Below are positions 1 to 8,936 of a stretch of 64,000 nucleotides of DNA, piece by piece. Position 1 is the stretch's first letter. Each line of letters opens with the position of its first letter. This stretch comes from Catenovulum agarivorans YM01 (GTDB lineage: Bacteria; Pseudomonadota; Gammaproteobacteria; Enterobacterales; Alteromonadaceae). Both the position numbers and the translations under genes were made by a program. The notes beneath the pieces are model-generated. The model was not told where the DNA came from and ran no database searches. It saw only the letters and a program-made list of their open reading frames with translations. The stretch is from contig NZ_JH767522.1 in assembly GCF_000281085.1 (NCBI RefSeq), positions 62,001 through 126,000 on the forward strand. Reading direction: 5' to 3'.

Positions 1-103
1 TAGCCTTAATCCAATTTCACTTTAGCTAATAAAATTGCATTAAGATTTCAGCGAGAAAACCACTTATACTAATGATATCTGCGCGATTAACAATAAATAA
101 TCC

Positions 104-1081
104 ATGAAATTAACAATAATTTATCATTTCATGCTTTTGTGTTTAGTTCAGCTATTGCTGGCTTGTTCTAAGCCACATGCCACAGCTGAAATAAGCTTCA
201 ATCATGCTCCACATGGTAGCGTGAATTCATATTTATCCGAAGATGGACAATATAGTGTCAGCATCAACCACGACAATACTGTGTATTTTTGGAACCTGAA
301 AAAACAGACTTTGACCTATGTATGGCAACAAAGTTCACAGCTAAACGATCCAATTTATTTGGCCCATATAGCGAGCAACAACCACTACGTAGTCACCGCC
401 GCATCTAGTGCGTTTGCACTTTGGGACGCTCACAGTGGCAAAAATTTAGGCTACTGGCAAGTAAAAGATGCAAAAATCCGCGATATCAAGGTGAATAACA
501 GCGCGACTTCGATATTCATCGCCCAATCTGATGGAAAAGTAATCGTGTTTAACCCGCAGCAGCAATCTCGCCTTGAGTTTTATGGCCACAGTCACAGCGT
601 TAATAGCTTAGATATTGATGACAACGGCGACTGGGTGTTATCAGTAGCAGATGATTATTCGGCTTTGTATTGGCAGGCACAAAGTGGTGAAGTGAGATAT
701 AGGTACACTATGCCCAGCCGCATTCACTTTGGCAAAATACTCAACGATGAATTGGCTTTTATAAGTACCACGACGGATCTGCAAATTGTTGATTTAACTT
801 CAGGTACAGTCAAAACCCAGCTCACGGGATTAGACAAAACTTACACAAGTGCAGCGTATTTCTATGCCGAAAAAAGCTACTTGATTACAGGACACTCACA
901 ACAACAATTAATGTTGTGGAATGTGCAATCTGGAAAATTGATTAAAAGTTGGACAGCACAAGCAAAATCGTCACGCGCTTTTGATGGTGGTATGATCCAA
1001 AGCATTGCAATTGATTCACTACACCCATATATAGTTAGCCAAAGTTCGATAGGCCTTACTGAATACTGGAAAATACCATGA
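104..1081 (+). CDS. WD40-repeat lipoprotein
   Basis: Predicted 325-residue lipoprotein. The N-terminus is a lipoprotein signal peptide ending in LLAC-S, with the lipidated cysteine at residue 21. The rest reads as WD40-like beta-propeller blades: recurring short stretches such as YFWNLK, ALWDAHSG, VIVFNPQ, LYWQAQSG and LMLWNVQSG, each preceded by a GH or similar turn. Such proteins usually act as scaffolds at the envelope; no catalytic motif is visible. The stop overlaps the slyX start (ATGA), so the two are probably translated together. The true partner is unknown. I see no strong ribosome-binding site before the ATG. Confidence 0.8.
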   Translation: MKLTIIYHFMLLCLVQLLLACSKPHATAEISFNHAPHGSVNSYLSEDGQYSVSINHDNTVYFWNLKKQTLTYVWQQSSQLNDPIYLAHIASNNHYVVTAASSAFALWDAHSGKNLGYWQVKDAKIRDIKVNNSATSIFIAQSDGKVIVFNPQQQSRLEFYGHSHSVNSLDIDDNGDWVLSVADDYSALYWQAQSGEVRYRYTMPSRIHFGKILNDELAFISTTTDLQIVDLTSGTVKTQLTGLDKTYTSAAYFYAEKSYLITGHSQQQLMLWNVQSGKLIKSWTAQAKSSRAFDGGMIQSIAIDSLHPYIVSQSSIGLTEYWKIP

Positions 1082-1293
1082 CCGACCAATTAGAAAACCG
1101 CATTGATGATTTAGAAACCCAGTTGGCTTTTCAGGAAGATACTATTCAAGCACTTAACCAAGCTTTAGTCAGCCAACAAACTCAGATTAGTGAACTTGAA
1201 CATACCTTGCGTTTGTTAGCGAAAAAATTAAAAGGCATGCAGCCAGACGCGGTCGCGTCTATGTCAGAAGAAACACCACCACCGCATTATTAG
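1078..1293 (+). CDS. slyX: SlyX family protein
   Basis: A 71-residue protein matching SlyX: an N-terminal heptad coiled coil (ENRIDDLETQLAFQEDTI, then LNQALVSQQ) and a short proline/histidine tail ending PPPHY, as is typical of the family. SlyX is a small cytosolic protein of unknown biochemical role, commonly found near slyD, yheV and yheS in gammaproteobacteria, and that neighbourhood is kept here. Its ATG overlaps the stop of the WD40 lipoprotein gene by four bases. Confidence 0.88.
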   Translation: MTDQLENRIDDLETQLAFQEDTIQALNQALVSQQTQISELEHTLRLLAKKLKGMQPDAVASMSEETPPPHY

Positions 1294-1313
1294 TGCAGTT
1301 AAACCGACCTAGG

Positions 1314-1362
1314 TTTGAAGCATAATTTTCTAAAAACGCTGTTCACCATCCTTGGTCGCTCT
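1314..1362 (-). repeat. Half copy of the GGA-hairpin palindromic repeat (E1)
   Basis: This lies between the converging slyX and yheV stops. It carries one outer arm (TAATTTTCTAAAA, 1322-1334) followed by the hairpin ACC-ATCCTT-GGT (1345-1356). Read on the minus strand, the loop is AAGGAT. The second hairpin and second arm are missing, so this is a truncated member. Its first 27 or so bases match the right end of the copy at 40,981-41,139 in reverse orientation. Confidence 0.7.
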
Positions 1363-1373
1363 GGTAATCAAAG

Positions 1374-1598
1374 CTATTCAGGTTTAAATACGCCAATAAC
1401 ATCGTTTTGTTTAACTCCAGCTTTGGCGACTTGAGCTTCGGTTTGGCTTTGAGTGTGACCACAATCAACACATTCAATACGCTCAACACCGTTGTCAAAA
1501 AACAACAATAAACTATCTTGGGCCTTGCACTTTGGACAAACGGCACCTGCGATAAAACGCTTTTTAAATTTCTTATCCACTTTCAAAAATTCACTCAC
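1374..1598 (-). CDS. yheV: YheV-family zinc-ribbon protein
   Basis: A 74-residue protein with two Cys pairs, CPKC (about residue 21) and CVDCGH (about residue 43), spaced as in a zinc ribbon. The preceding basic stretch KKFKKRFIAGAVCP matches the YheV family of putative metal-binding proteins. The start is GTG at 1598, a few bases after a weak AGG. It diverges from yheS with only 40 bp between starts, so the two promoters must lie back to back. Function is not established for the family; a zinc-ribbon RNA or protein contact role is only a guess. Confidence 0.85.
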   Translation of the reverse strand: MSEFLKVDKKFKKRFIAGAVCPKCKAQDSLLLFFDNGVERIECVDCGHTQSQTEAQVAKAGVKQNDVIGVFKPE

Positions 1599-1638
1599 CT
1601 AGTATGATACGCGCATAGTTTACCAGTAGATTGTATGT

Positions 1639-3561
1639 ATGATCACCCTTAATCAAATTTCATTGCAGCGCGGCCAAGCATTTTTATTAGAACAAGCTAG
1701 CGCAACCATTCACGCCGGCCAAAAAGTCGGTTTAGTTGGCAAGAACGGCTGTGGTAAATCCAGCTTGTTTGCTTTGTTTAATCAAGAGCTGCAAATTGAT
1801 CAAGGTGATTTTTCGCTACCAACTAACTGGCAAATAGCCCATGTTAAACAAGAGACTCCTGCCCTGAGCAAAAGTGCAATTGATTATGTCATTGACGGTG
1901 ATAGTGAATATCGCAATTTATGCGCACAAATTGAAAAAGCACAAAATGCCCAACAAGGTGAAAAGGTTGCTCAACTCTATACAGAAATGGAGCATATCGA
2001 CGGCTATACCATTCATTCACGCGCTGGCCAATTACTCAATGGTTTAGGTTTTAACGACAAACAGCACGATTTACCTGTCAGTGATTTCTCCGGTGGTTGG
2101 CGTATGCGCTTAAACTTGGCGCAAGCTTTGATATGTCGTTCAAACCTATTATTACTCGATGAACCAACCAATCACTTAGATTTAGACGCGGTTATTTGGC
2201 TGGCGAAATTTTTAACTCAATACCCAGGCACTTTAATTGTTATCTCGCACGATCGCGACTTTTTAGACCAAGTTTGCAGCCATATCATTCATATTGAGAA
2301 CAAAAAAACCTATACTTACACAGGTAACTACAGTGCGTTTGAGCGCCAACGAGCAGCTCAACTAGAGCAACAACAAGCTATGTTCGAGCGCCAACAACGT
2401 GAACGCGCGCATATGCAGTCGTTTATCGACCGCTTTAAAGCCAAAGCGAGTAAAGCGAAACAAGCACAATCGCGTATGAAAGCTCTAGCAAAAATGGAAG
2501 AAATCGCCCCAGCGCATGCTGATAGCCAATTTCATTTTGAGTTTTATCTGCCCGAGAAAAATCCAAACCCACTAATTAATCTAGACAAGGTAGTTGCAGG
2601 ATATAGCGACAACATCATCCTAAATAAAATAGCGCTTAACTTAGTTCCGGGTAGTCGCATTGGTTTACTCGGTCGTAACGGTGCGGGTAAATCGACCTTA
2701 ATAAAATTGTTGGCCAATGACTTAGACGCGCTCGCTGGTGATGTGCGCCGCAGTGCAGGATTAAATATCGGTTATTTTGCTCAGCACCAGTTAGAACAGT
2801 TAGATGACGAAGCATCCCCTTTATTACATTTACAACGCTTAGCACCTAAACACACAGACCAACAATTAAGAGATTATTTGGGTGGGTTTGGTTTTAATGG
2901 CGATCAAGCGACTAGCGCGGTAGCGCCCTTTTCTGGTGGTGAAAAAGCCCGTTTGGTGCTCGCTTTATTGGTGTGGCAAAAACCGAATTTATTATTACTC
3001 GATGAACCAACCAACCATTTAGATTTAGATATGCGTCATGCATTAACCGTTGCTTTGCAAGGTTACGAAGGTGCTATGGTCATAGTGTCGCATGATAGAC
3101 ATATTTTACGCAGCACCTGTGATGACTTTTACCTAGTAGCCAACGGCCAAGTTAGCCAATTTGACGGTGATTTAGATGATTACGAAACTTGGTTAGTTGA
3201 ACAAAGCCGCCAAGCTAAATCAGCCGAAAAATCGGTTGATAAAGTAGAAAACAAAACCAACTCTGCGCAAAATCGCCAAGACAAAAAACGCCGCGAAGCT
3301 GAATTTAGACAACAAACGCGTCCTCTGCGTAAAAAGCTGGAGCAGGTCGAACAACAAGTCGATAAGCTACAAAGCGCGTTATCTGATATAGAAACGCAAC
3401 TTGCTGACAATGATTTATATTTGGCTGAAAATAAAGACAAATTAACTAAATTGTTGGCCGAACAAGCTGAAATCAAACCTAAGTTACAACAAGTCGAAGA
3501 AACTTGGCTTGAATTGGAAGAGGAATTGGCTGAGTTGCAGGCGCAATTTGACGCTGAGTAA
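1639..3561 (+). CDS. yheS: ABC-F family ATPase YheS
   Basis: A 640-residue soluble ABC-F protein with two nucleotide-binding domains. Domain 1 has Walker A GKNGCGKSS (about residue 35), signature FSGGWRMR and Walker B LLLLDEPTNHLD. Domain 2 has GRNGAGKST (about residue 344), signature FSGGEKAR and a second LLLLDEPTNHLD. A basic linker rich in K, Q and R joins them, and a C-terminal coiled coil runs from about residue 520. No membrane segment is present. ABC-F proteins act on ribosomes as translation factors; YheS is the member usually found beside yheV/slyX. Length is normal for the family. Confidence 0.93.
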   Translation: MITLNQISLQRGQAFLLEQASATIHAGQKVGLVGKNGCGKSSLFALFNQELQIDQGDFSLPTNWQIAHVKQETPALSKSAIDYVIDGDSEYRNLCAQIEKAQNAQQGEKVAQLYTEMEHIDGYTIHSRAGQLLNGLGFNDKQHDLPVSDFSGGWRMRLNLAQALICRSNLLLLDEPTNHLDLDAVIWLAKFLTQYPGTLIVISHDRDFLDQVCSHIIHIENKKTYTYTGNYSAFERQRAAQLEQQQAMFERQQRERAHMQSFIDRFKAKASKAKQAQSRMKALAKMEEIAPAHADSQFHFEFYLPEKNPNPLINLDKVVAGYSDNIILNKIALNLVPGSRIGLLGRNGAGKSTLIKLLANDLDALAGDVRRSAGLNIGYFAQHQLEQLDDEASPLLHLQRLAPKHTDQQLRDYLGGFGFNGDQATSAVAPFSGGEKARLVLALLVWQKPNLLLLDEPTNHLDLDMRHALTVALQGYEGAMVIVSHDRHILRSTCDDFYLVANGQVSQFDGDLDDYETWLVEQSRQAKSAEKSVDKVENKTNSAQNRQDKKRREAEFRQQTRPLRKKLEQVEQQVDKLQSALSDIETQLADNDLYLAENKDKLTKLLAEQAEIKPKLQQVEETWLELEEELAELQAQFDAE

Positions 3562-3597
3562 GAATTCGCGGCACAGTCGTAGGAAATTACGCACAAC

Positions 3598-3672
3598 TCA
3601 CCAAACGCTGTACACCATCCTTGGTCGCTCCGGAATTATGTCCCTATAATTCAAGGTTGGTTCGTTTGTACA
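3598..3672 (-). repeat. GGA-hairpin palindromic repeat (E2)
   Basis: An intergenic copy reading on the minus strand. On the plus strand there are two hairpins, ACC-ATCCTT-GGT (3614-3625) and GAATTAT-GTCCCT-ATAATTC (3633-3652). On the minus strand the loops are AGGGAC and AAGGAT, both of the form ANGGAN. Outer arms are weak in this copy (AAACG on the left, CGTTTGTACA on the right). Confidence 0.75.
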
Positions 3673-3754
3673 CAATTCCCATACTCAGACGGCTTCGGCG
3701 CCGCGACCAGAAAATATAGCAACTCCTTAGTTTACCGAAAGGCCATTCGAGAGC
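3673..3754. repeat. Spacer shared by two composite repeats
   Basis: This separates the inverted repeat copies E2 and E3. It shares AATTCCCAT and CCAGAAAATATAGCA-like segments with the spacer before the copy at 40,981, where the order of an opposite-facing copy, spacer and forward copy is the same. No coding potential is seen. Confidence 0.5.
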
Positions 3755-3832
3755 TAATTTTCTAAAACTTCAAAAGGTAGGATACCTTTTGGGAGCGGCC
3801 ATGGATTGGCGAATAGCGTTTTTAGAAAATTA
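3755..3832 (+). repeat. GGA-hairpin palindromic repeat (E3)
   Basis: The outer arms are perfect over 13 bp (TAATTTTCTAAAA, 3755-3767, against 3820-3832). Inside is hairpin 1, AAAAGGTA-GGA-TACCTTTT (3772-3790), then GGGAGCG, then hairpin 2, GCCA-TGGAT-TGGC (3798-3810). Both loops show GGA on the plus strand. It lies 110 bp upstream of the chosen start of the TIGR02444-type gene, so it could be part of that gene's leader if transcription begins upstream. Confidence 0.78.
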
Positions 3833-3943
3833 TGCTTCGGGTGGTCTTGATTCCACCAAAACTTGCAGCGAATATACACAGTGCTGCAGCAATTCAACTT
3901 GAATAGATTCAAATCAGATTTCATCAAACAAAACAGGAAAAAC

Positions 3944-4438
3944 ATGACCAGCACCACCACAAACCCATATTGGCCAATAATCTGTGAGTTATACGCAAAT
4001 AAACAAATACAGCAACAATGCTTAAGCTGGCAAGACAACTATGGTGCAAACGTAAACTGGCTATTGTTAGCAGCGGTTTTACAACAACAAAACCATAGCT
4101 ATACACAAACGACACTCGAACAAACCAGTCGTCAACTTGAAGAGTTTAGCCAACAACACACGCAACTTATCCGTCGGTGTCGCTACAACTGGCGCAGCTT
4201 AGAGCAAAATCCAAACTACCAACAAATAAAACAACAATTGCTAAATACTGAATTAGTGTTCGAACAATTAGAACAACAACTGATATTAGATTCGCTTAAT
4301 AGCGCAAACGAACAAGCAGAACAAATCCAACAAGACGAGATAAGCTCAGCCCCATTTGACTGGTTAGTTGAATATTACCAATTACCCAAACAACAAACGA
4401 CTATATTAATGGCACAAATCAGCAGCTTGATGCTGTAA
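3944..4438 (+). CDS. TIGR02444-type uncharacterised protein
   Basis: A 164-residue, glutamine-rich protein. The family pattern is recognisable: WPIICELYAN near the N-terminus, then a short helical region with CLSWQDNYGANVNWLLL. TIGR02444/DUF2390 proteins are small cytosolic proteins of unknown function in gammaproteobacteria, often near yheS. I chose the ATG at 3944, 10 bases after AGGAA, over an upstream in-frame ATG at 3863. The 27 extra residues would be encoded by sequence directly following the repeat and do not resemble the family. The last 33 bp overlap the converging PAS/GGDEF/EAL gene. Confidence 0.78.
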   Translation: MTSTTTNPYWPIICELYANKQIQQQCLSWQDNYGANVNWLLLAAVLQQQNHSYTQTTLEQTSRQLEEFSQQHTQLIRRCRYNWRSLEQNPNYQQIKQQLLNTELVFEQLEQQLILDSLNSANEQAEQIQQDEISSAPFDWLVEYYQLPKQQTTILMAQISSLML

Positions 4439-7213
4439 ATCATGGACATGCAGCACAAGTTCTTCGGCGGGAATAGGACGGCTAAATAAAAACCCTTGGG
4501 CCACATCACATTCAAGTGATTTTAAAAAGCGCACTTGGTCTAGATTTTCGACACCTTCGGCGACAACTTTGTACCCTAGGTTTTTAGCCATAGCGATAAC
4601 GGTACGAACTATAATCTCATCTTCCTGCTCTATACCTATATCTTGAATAAACGACCTGTCTATCTTAATAGTTTCAACTGGTAATCTTTTTAAATAAGCT
4701 AAAGACGAATAACCTGTGCCAAAATCATCAACAGAGAAATGCACCCCCAGCTGTTTCAGTTGCTGCATTAATACAAAAGCTTTTTCACCATCTTCCATCA
4801 TGGTGTTTTCAGTTATTTCTAATTCTAAGCAGCTAGTAGATAATTTATGTTGAGCTAACGCAAGCTGTAAAGTTTCGACAAACTTTACATCTTTCAATTG
4901 TGTTGGAGACAAATTAACTGCAAGTTTGACCTGCTGCAATCCTTGTTGATACCAATAAGTGTAATCGGCTAACGCTTGCTCTATCACCCATTGGCCAACG
5001 GGCACAATTAATCCTGTATCTTCCAATAAAGGAATAAATTTATCGGGTAACAAAATGCCCATTTTAGGGTGACACCAGCGCAATAAAGCTTCGACGCCTA
5101 AGATATTGCCGGTTTGTAAACAAATTTTAGGCTGGTAATACAAAACAAACTCTTGCTGTTGGATCGCTCTGTGTAACTCAGATTCTAAGGTTAATCGCTC
5201 AAACGCATGCGCATTCATTTCCTGTCGATAGAACATATAAGTATTGCGCCCCGCTGCTTTGGCGCGATACATAGCGACATCGGCATTTTTTAGTAAAGCT
5301 TGGCTGTCTTTGCCATCTTGTGGATAAACCGCAATTCCAATACTCGTTGTGACAAACAACTCGCGATCTGCAAGTTTCACAGGCTGGTTTATCAACTGAA
5401 TAATTTTTTCAGCTGTGTGCCGTATTGCATTTTCATCTTTACAGTCATTCAAAATAACCGCAAATTCATCACCACCCAAACGTGCAACCGTATCACTGCC
5501 ACGTAAACCTTTTCTCAGCTTATTCGCGACCTGTTTTAACAGAACATCACCTATATCATGGCCTAAAGTGTCGTTAATACGTTTAAAATGGTCGATATCA
5601 AAAAATAATAACGCCATTTGTTGCCTATGACGTTTAGCATTTAACCAACCCGTTTTAAGTCTGTCGTTAAACAAAGCTCGATTTGGTAAACCAGTTAAAA
5701 CATCGTGGAAAGCTAAGTGGCGCAAGTTGGCTTGAATTTCCATACGTTCGGTAATGTCTTTACCGGTTGAAACAAAATGGGTGATTTCACCTTGGTCGTT
5801 TTTTAGTGGCGTAATGGTTTTTTCTTCATAATAAATTTCACCATTTTTTTTGCGATTGGTCAGCACATCTCTATATGCCTGGCCTTTTAAAATGGTCGCC
5901 CACAAATTTTTAATAAATGACTTGTCATGTTGACCTGAGTTAAACACATCTGGCTTGTTGCCAATTAACTCAGCTTGGCTATAACCCGTGGTTAAAATGG
6001 TTGCCTGGTTGACATATTCAATCGTGCCTTGCCTGTTGGTGATTAGCACCATATCGGCACTCTGCTCTAATGCACTGGATAACTGATGCATTTTACTTTG
6101 TGCTTGTTTACGTGCACGAATATCTAATAATGATGCCCGTAATAAACTACGACCTTGCCATTGGATAGATACCAAACGTAATTCACAATCAATTAAAGTC
6201 CCTGATGCATGTTTTATTTTAATCTCGGCCATAGGTGCTAAACAAGAGTTGGCGAGCTGCAACAGACTATCAAATGCATGACCGTAACCAACTAATTTAC
6301 CATCTTTTTCAGCCAATAAATCTTGAATCGAATAATCATAAATACTTTGACCTGTTAAACCAAAAATAGCTTGAGATTTAGAGTTAGCCTGGAGAATTTT
6401 TCCACTGTTAGGATCAAATAAAACAATGGCTTCTGGTGCGTTTTCTATTAAAGCTTGGTTGGTTAATTCGATTTGTTCTAAAGCTGTTTGCGCTTGGCGA
6501 TATTGAGTAACGTTACGCAGTACACTCACTCTAACTGAATCGCCACGATACATCATGCGTTTGCAAGTCCATTCGATATTGAGTGCTTTTCCTGTTGTGG
6601 TTTGAATTTTTATTTCGAGTTTATTGATGCTTTCGCTTTGCATCGCTTGAATAACCAGCTGTTTAACTTCAGGCATACACATGGCAGTAAAATCACGTTG
6701 CATCAATTCAGAGCGACTACCTTCAAGCATGCGACAGCTCGCATCATTGAGCTCTATAATTCGCCCACCTTGATGAATAATAATGCCATCTAGCGTTACT
6801 TTGTCGAACAACTGCAGTTTTTCTTTTATCTCTGTCAGCTCTTGCAACATGGTTTGGCGCTGAGCATCGTCCACTATACCTGCGATTGCGCCTTTATAAT
6901 TACCTGATTCATCAAAAACCGGCCAAGTAACCAACATGGTATATATGGCATAACCTTCTTTATGTTGGAAAATTGCTTCGTGCTGTTCTTCATAGCCTTG
7001 GCGGCGACGGGCTAAATTAACTTTAGCAGCTTCGACACCTTTAATATCCAAGAAGTTAAACAGGTGTTGATTGAGCATTTGCTCTACGCGATAACCAAGC
7101 ATATTGGCCATACTTGGATTGACATATTGGGTAATGCAGCATTCGTCTATTACCCAAATACCATAGCGGGCGCTTTGCACTATTTTTTCAAAGAATGCAT
7201 CTGTGTATTCCAT
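4406..7213 (-). CDS. PAS-GGDEF-EAL c-di-GMP turnover protein
   Basis: A 935-residue soluble sensor. About four PAS domains fill residues 1-500 (for example the segments starting FFEKIVQSARYGIWVID, ALIENAPEAIVLFDP and ALEQSADMVLITNRQG). A GGDEF domain follows at about 510-665 with an intact active-site motif RLGGDEFAVIL, then an EAL domain at about 675-925. The EAL motifs look complete: GVEALLRW, VNLSPTQL, LEITENTM, DDFGTGYSSL and VAEGVE. Both diguanylate cyclase and phosphodiesterase activities are therefore possible; which dominates cannot be read from sequence. No membrane segment is seen, so the signal is probably cytosolic (redox, gas or small ligand). The 3' end overlaps the opposite gene by 33 bp. 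Confidence 0.93.
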   Translation of the reverse strand: MEYTDAFFEKIVQSARYGIWVIDECCITQYVNPSMANMLGYRVEQMLNQHLFNFLDIKGVEAAKVNLARRRQGYEEQHEAIFQHKEGYAIYTMLVTWPVFDESGNYKGAIAGIVDDAQRQTMLQELTEIKEKLQLFDKVTLDGIIIHQGGRIIELNDASCRMLEGSRSELMQRDFTAMCMPEVKQLVIQAMQSESINKLEIKIQTTTGKALNIEWTCKRMMYRGDSVRVSVLRNVTQYRQAQTALEQIELTNQALIENAPEAIVLFDPNSGKILQANSKSQAIFGLTGQSIYDYSIQDLLAEKDGKLVGYGHAFDSLLQLANSCLAPMAEIKIKHASGTLIDCELRLVSIQWQGRSLLRASLLDIRARKQAQSKMHQLSSALEQSADMVLITNRQGTIEYVNQATILTTGYSQAELIGNKPDVFNSGQHDKSFIKNLWATILKGQAYRDVLTNRKKNGEIYYEEKTITPLKNDQGEITHFVSTGKDITERMEIQANLRHLAFHDVLTGLPNRALFNDRLKTGWLNAKRHRQQMALLFFDIDHFKRINDTLGHDIGDVLLKQVANKLRKGLRGSDTVARLGGDEFAVILNDCKDENAIRHTAEKIIQLINQPVKLADRELFVTTSIGIAVYPQDGKDSQALLKNADVAMYRAKAAGRNTYMFYRQEMNAHAFERLTLESELHRAIQQQEFVLYYQPKICLQTGNILGVEALLRWCHPKMGILLPDKFIPLLEDTGLIVPVGQWVIEQALADYTYWYQQGLQQVKLAVNLSPTQLKDVKFVETLQLALAQHKLSTSCLELEITENTMMEDGEKAFVLMQQLKQLGVHFSVDDFGTGYSSLAYLKRLPVETIKIDRSFIQDIGIEQEDEIIVRTVIAMAKNLGYKVVAEGVENLDQVRFLKSLECDVAQGFLFSRPIPAEELVLHVHDLQHQAADLCH

Positions 7214-7376
7214 GTGCGAAGACCTAACATTAGGAGGTGGGTGGTTATTTACGAATTTATAACACTACATTTTCATTTAAACAAGTTTTAGCGATATCCT
7301 GCTTAAATTTCATCCAAAAACTCAGTAATTCTCTGCCAAAATGTCAATCAGCAGAAATAACTAACCATTTTTACGG

Positions 7377-8174
7377 CTAATAGCCTGTGAGGTTAACTGA
7401 GGATAAACCGCGCCCCAATTGCGCAAAGTAGCGGCTAAAAGCATGATTAATAGCAGCTCTATGCTGCTCAGTTGGAAATAACCCAAGTTTAGCTTCTTGC
7501 GTTTGTTTAGTGCCGCTAACAAGGTATTGGTTTTTCAACTGATGGTCTTGGACAAAAGCTTCAAAACAACGCGCAGCAAGTTCTTCTGGCAACGCGTAAT
7601 ATACTTGAGCAAGTTGTTTATCCACTTGCGCACAATGGGCAAATAATTTACTGGCAGACTCACCATCACCAGAGAGAAATATTTGTTTATAGATATCAAC
7701 TAACAATAGATTCAACGGGTGTTCAATCAAGGAGTTGTCTAACAACCAAGCATGCGAGGCAAATTTCTGTTTAGCCCGTTTAAACACTTTGTCGGTAATA
7801 TAGTGGTCAAATGCATGAAACCATTCATGTGCTAAAGCCCCTGCCCCAGCATTTTTAGCCAGCGCGAGCATATGCCGGTTTAACTCATAATGAGCTTGCA
7901 CACCTGGCTGCCCACCAGTACCAAAAGCGAGCGATAGGGTATTGCGTAAAGATAAAACTTGCGGCGGTACTTGCAAAATTGTCGCTAAATCCATTAGCGC
8001 ATCGTAAATAAGATTGGCTGCTTTAGTTTGTTCTTGTTGAGTTACCCAGCGACCGATATGAATGGCTCTAAAACCAAATTGGCGACGGATATCGGCAAAG
8101 CTAACATCTGCTTGCCGATATTGCTGACCATTTCTGTAGTAGTTTTTGCTGGCTAATGCCCCAGAATTAACCAA
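7377..8174 (-). CDS. CLCA_X-type putative zinc metallopeptidase
   Basis: A 265-residue protein with a zincin helix, GALAHEWFHAFDHY (HEWFH fits HExxH), at about residue 111. The surrounding sequence resembles proteins labelled CLCA_X in Alteromonadales and the HEWxHA(L/F)D motif of LPD1-type domains. No signal peptide or membrane segment is present, so it is probably cytosolic. It starts 6 bp after the rlmB stop and closes the panP-rnr-rlmB run, suggesting co-transcription. No substrate can be named. A third zinc ligand is not obvious; an E in the PEELAARCFEAF segment is a candidate. Confidence 0.7.
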   Translation of the reverse strand: MVNSGALASKNYYRNGQQYRQADVSFADIRRQFGFRAIHIGRWVTQQEQTKAANLIYDALMDLATILQVPPQVLSLRNTLSLAFGTGGQPGVQAHYELNRHMLALAKNAGAGALAHEWFHAFDHYITDKVFKRAKQKFASHAWLLDNSLIEHPLNLLLVDIYKQIFLSGDGESASKLFAHCAQVDKQLAQVYYALPEELAARCFEAFVQDHQLKNQYLVSGTKQTQEAKLGLFPTEQHRAAINHAFSRYFAQLGRGLSSVNLTGY

Positions 8175-8180
8175 GAGAAA

Positions 8181-8933
8181 TTAAAGGTTGTGCGCTAAAC
8201 GTTGACGGACAATTTCAAATAAAGTCACGCCAGTGGCAACACTTACATTTAAGCTAGAAACACTGCCTGCCATAGGAATTGAGATAAGCTCATCACAGGT
8301 TTCTCGGGTTAACCTGCGCATACCATCCCCTTCTGCGCCCATCACTAAGGCAATCGGCCCTGTCAGTTTTGCTTGATAGACATCTTGGGTGGCTTCACCT
8401 GCGGTTCCAACGACCCATACACCCATTTGTTGGATGGCTTTAAGTGTGCGCGCTAAATTCGTCACTTGAATAAAAGGCACAGTTTCAGCAGCACCACAAG
8501 CGACTTTTTTCGCAGTTGCATTTAAGCCAACAGATTTATCTTTAGGTGCAATTACCGCATCAACACCCGCAGCGTCAGCAGTACGTAAACAAGCACCTAA
8601 GTTGTGTGGGTCTGTTACACCATCCAACACCAATAAAAAGGCCGGTTTAGTTAAATTTTCTAATAAGGTTTCTAGATCATTTTCATTTAACACAGGAGCA
8701 GGTCGAACACGTGCAACTATGCCTTGATGTTGTGGGCTTTGACATTTGTCATCAAGCGCTTTGCGCTGAGCAAACTGGACAGACACACCTTGTTTGCGTG
8801 CCAAATTGATAATGCTGTTTACTCTATCATCCTGACGACCTTTTAAACAAAAGAGTTCAATAAATCGTTCTGGATGGGTATTCATTAATGATTCAACTGC
8901 ATGTATGCCAAAAATAATTTCAGATTTGCTCAA
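8181..8933 (-). CDS. rlmB: 23S rRNA (guanosine-2'-O)-methyltransferase RlmB
   Basis: A 250-residue SpoU/TrmH-type (SPOUT) methyltransferase. RlmB methylates the ribose of G2251 in the 23S rRNA P loop using S-adenosylmethionine. An N-terminal substrate-binding domain begins with [11 protein letters not shown]. The SPOUT motifs follow: [19 protein letters not shown] (motif 1), [10 protein letters not shown] (motif 2) and [18 protein letters not shown] (motif 3), which form the trefoil knot. The start is TTG, 8 bases after GGAG. It begins 3 bp after the rnr stop, the conserved rnr-rlmB arrangement. Confidence 0.95.
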   Translation of the reverse strand: MSKSEIIFGIHAVESLMNTHPERFIELFCLKGRQDDRVNSIINLARKQGVSVQFAQRKALDDKCQSPQHQGIVARVRPAPVLNENDLETLLENLTKPAFLLVLDGVTDPHNLGACLRTADAAGVDAVIAPKDKSVGLNATAKKVACGAAETVPFIQVTNLARTLKAIQQMGVWVVGTAGEATQDVYQAKLTGPIALVMGAEGDGMRRLTRETCDELISIPMAGSVSSLNVSVATGVTLFEIVRQRLAHNL

Positions 8934-8936
8934 AGC

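Noticed and set aside
3180-3596. A 138-codon Cys/Ser-rich minus-strand frame
   Set aside because: It is antisense to the coiled-coil end of yheS; low-complexity composition is a by-product of Gln/Glu/Leu codons.
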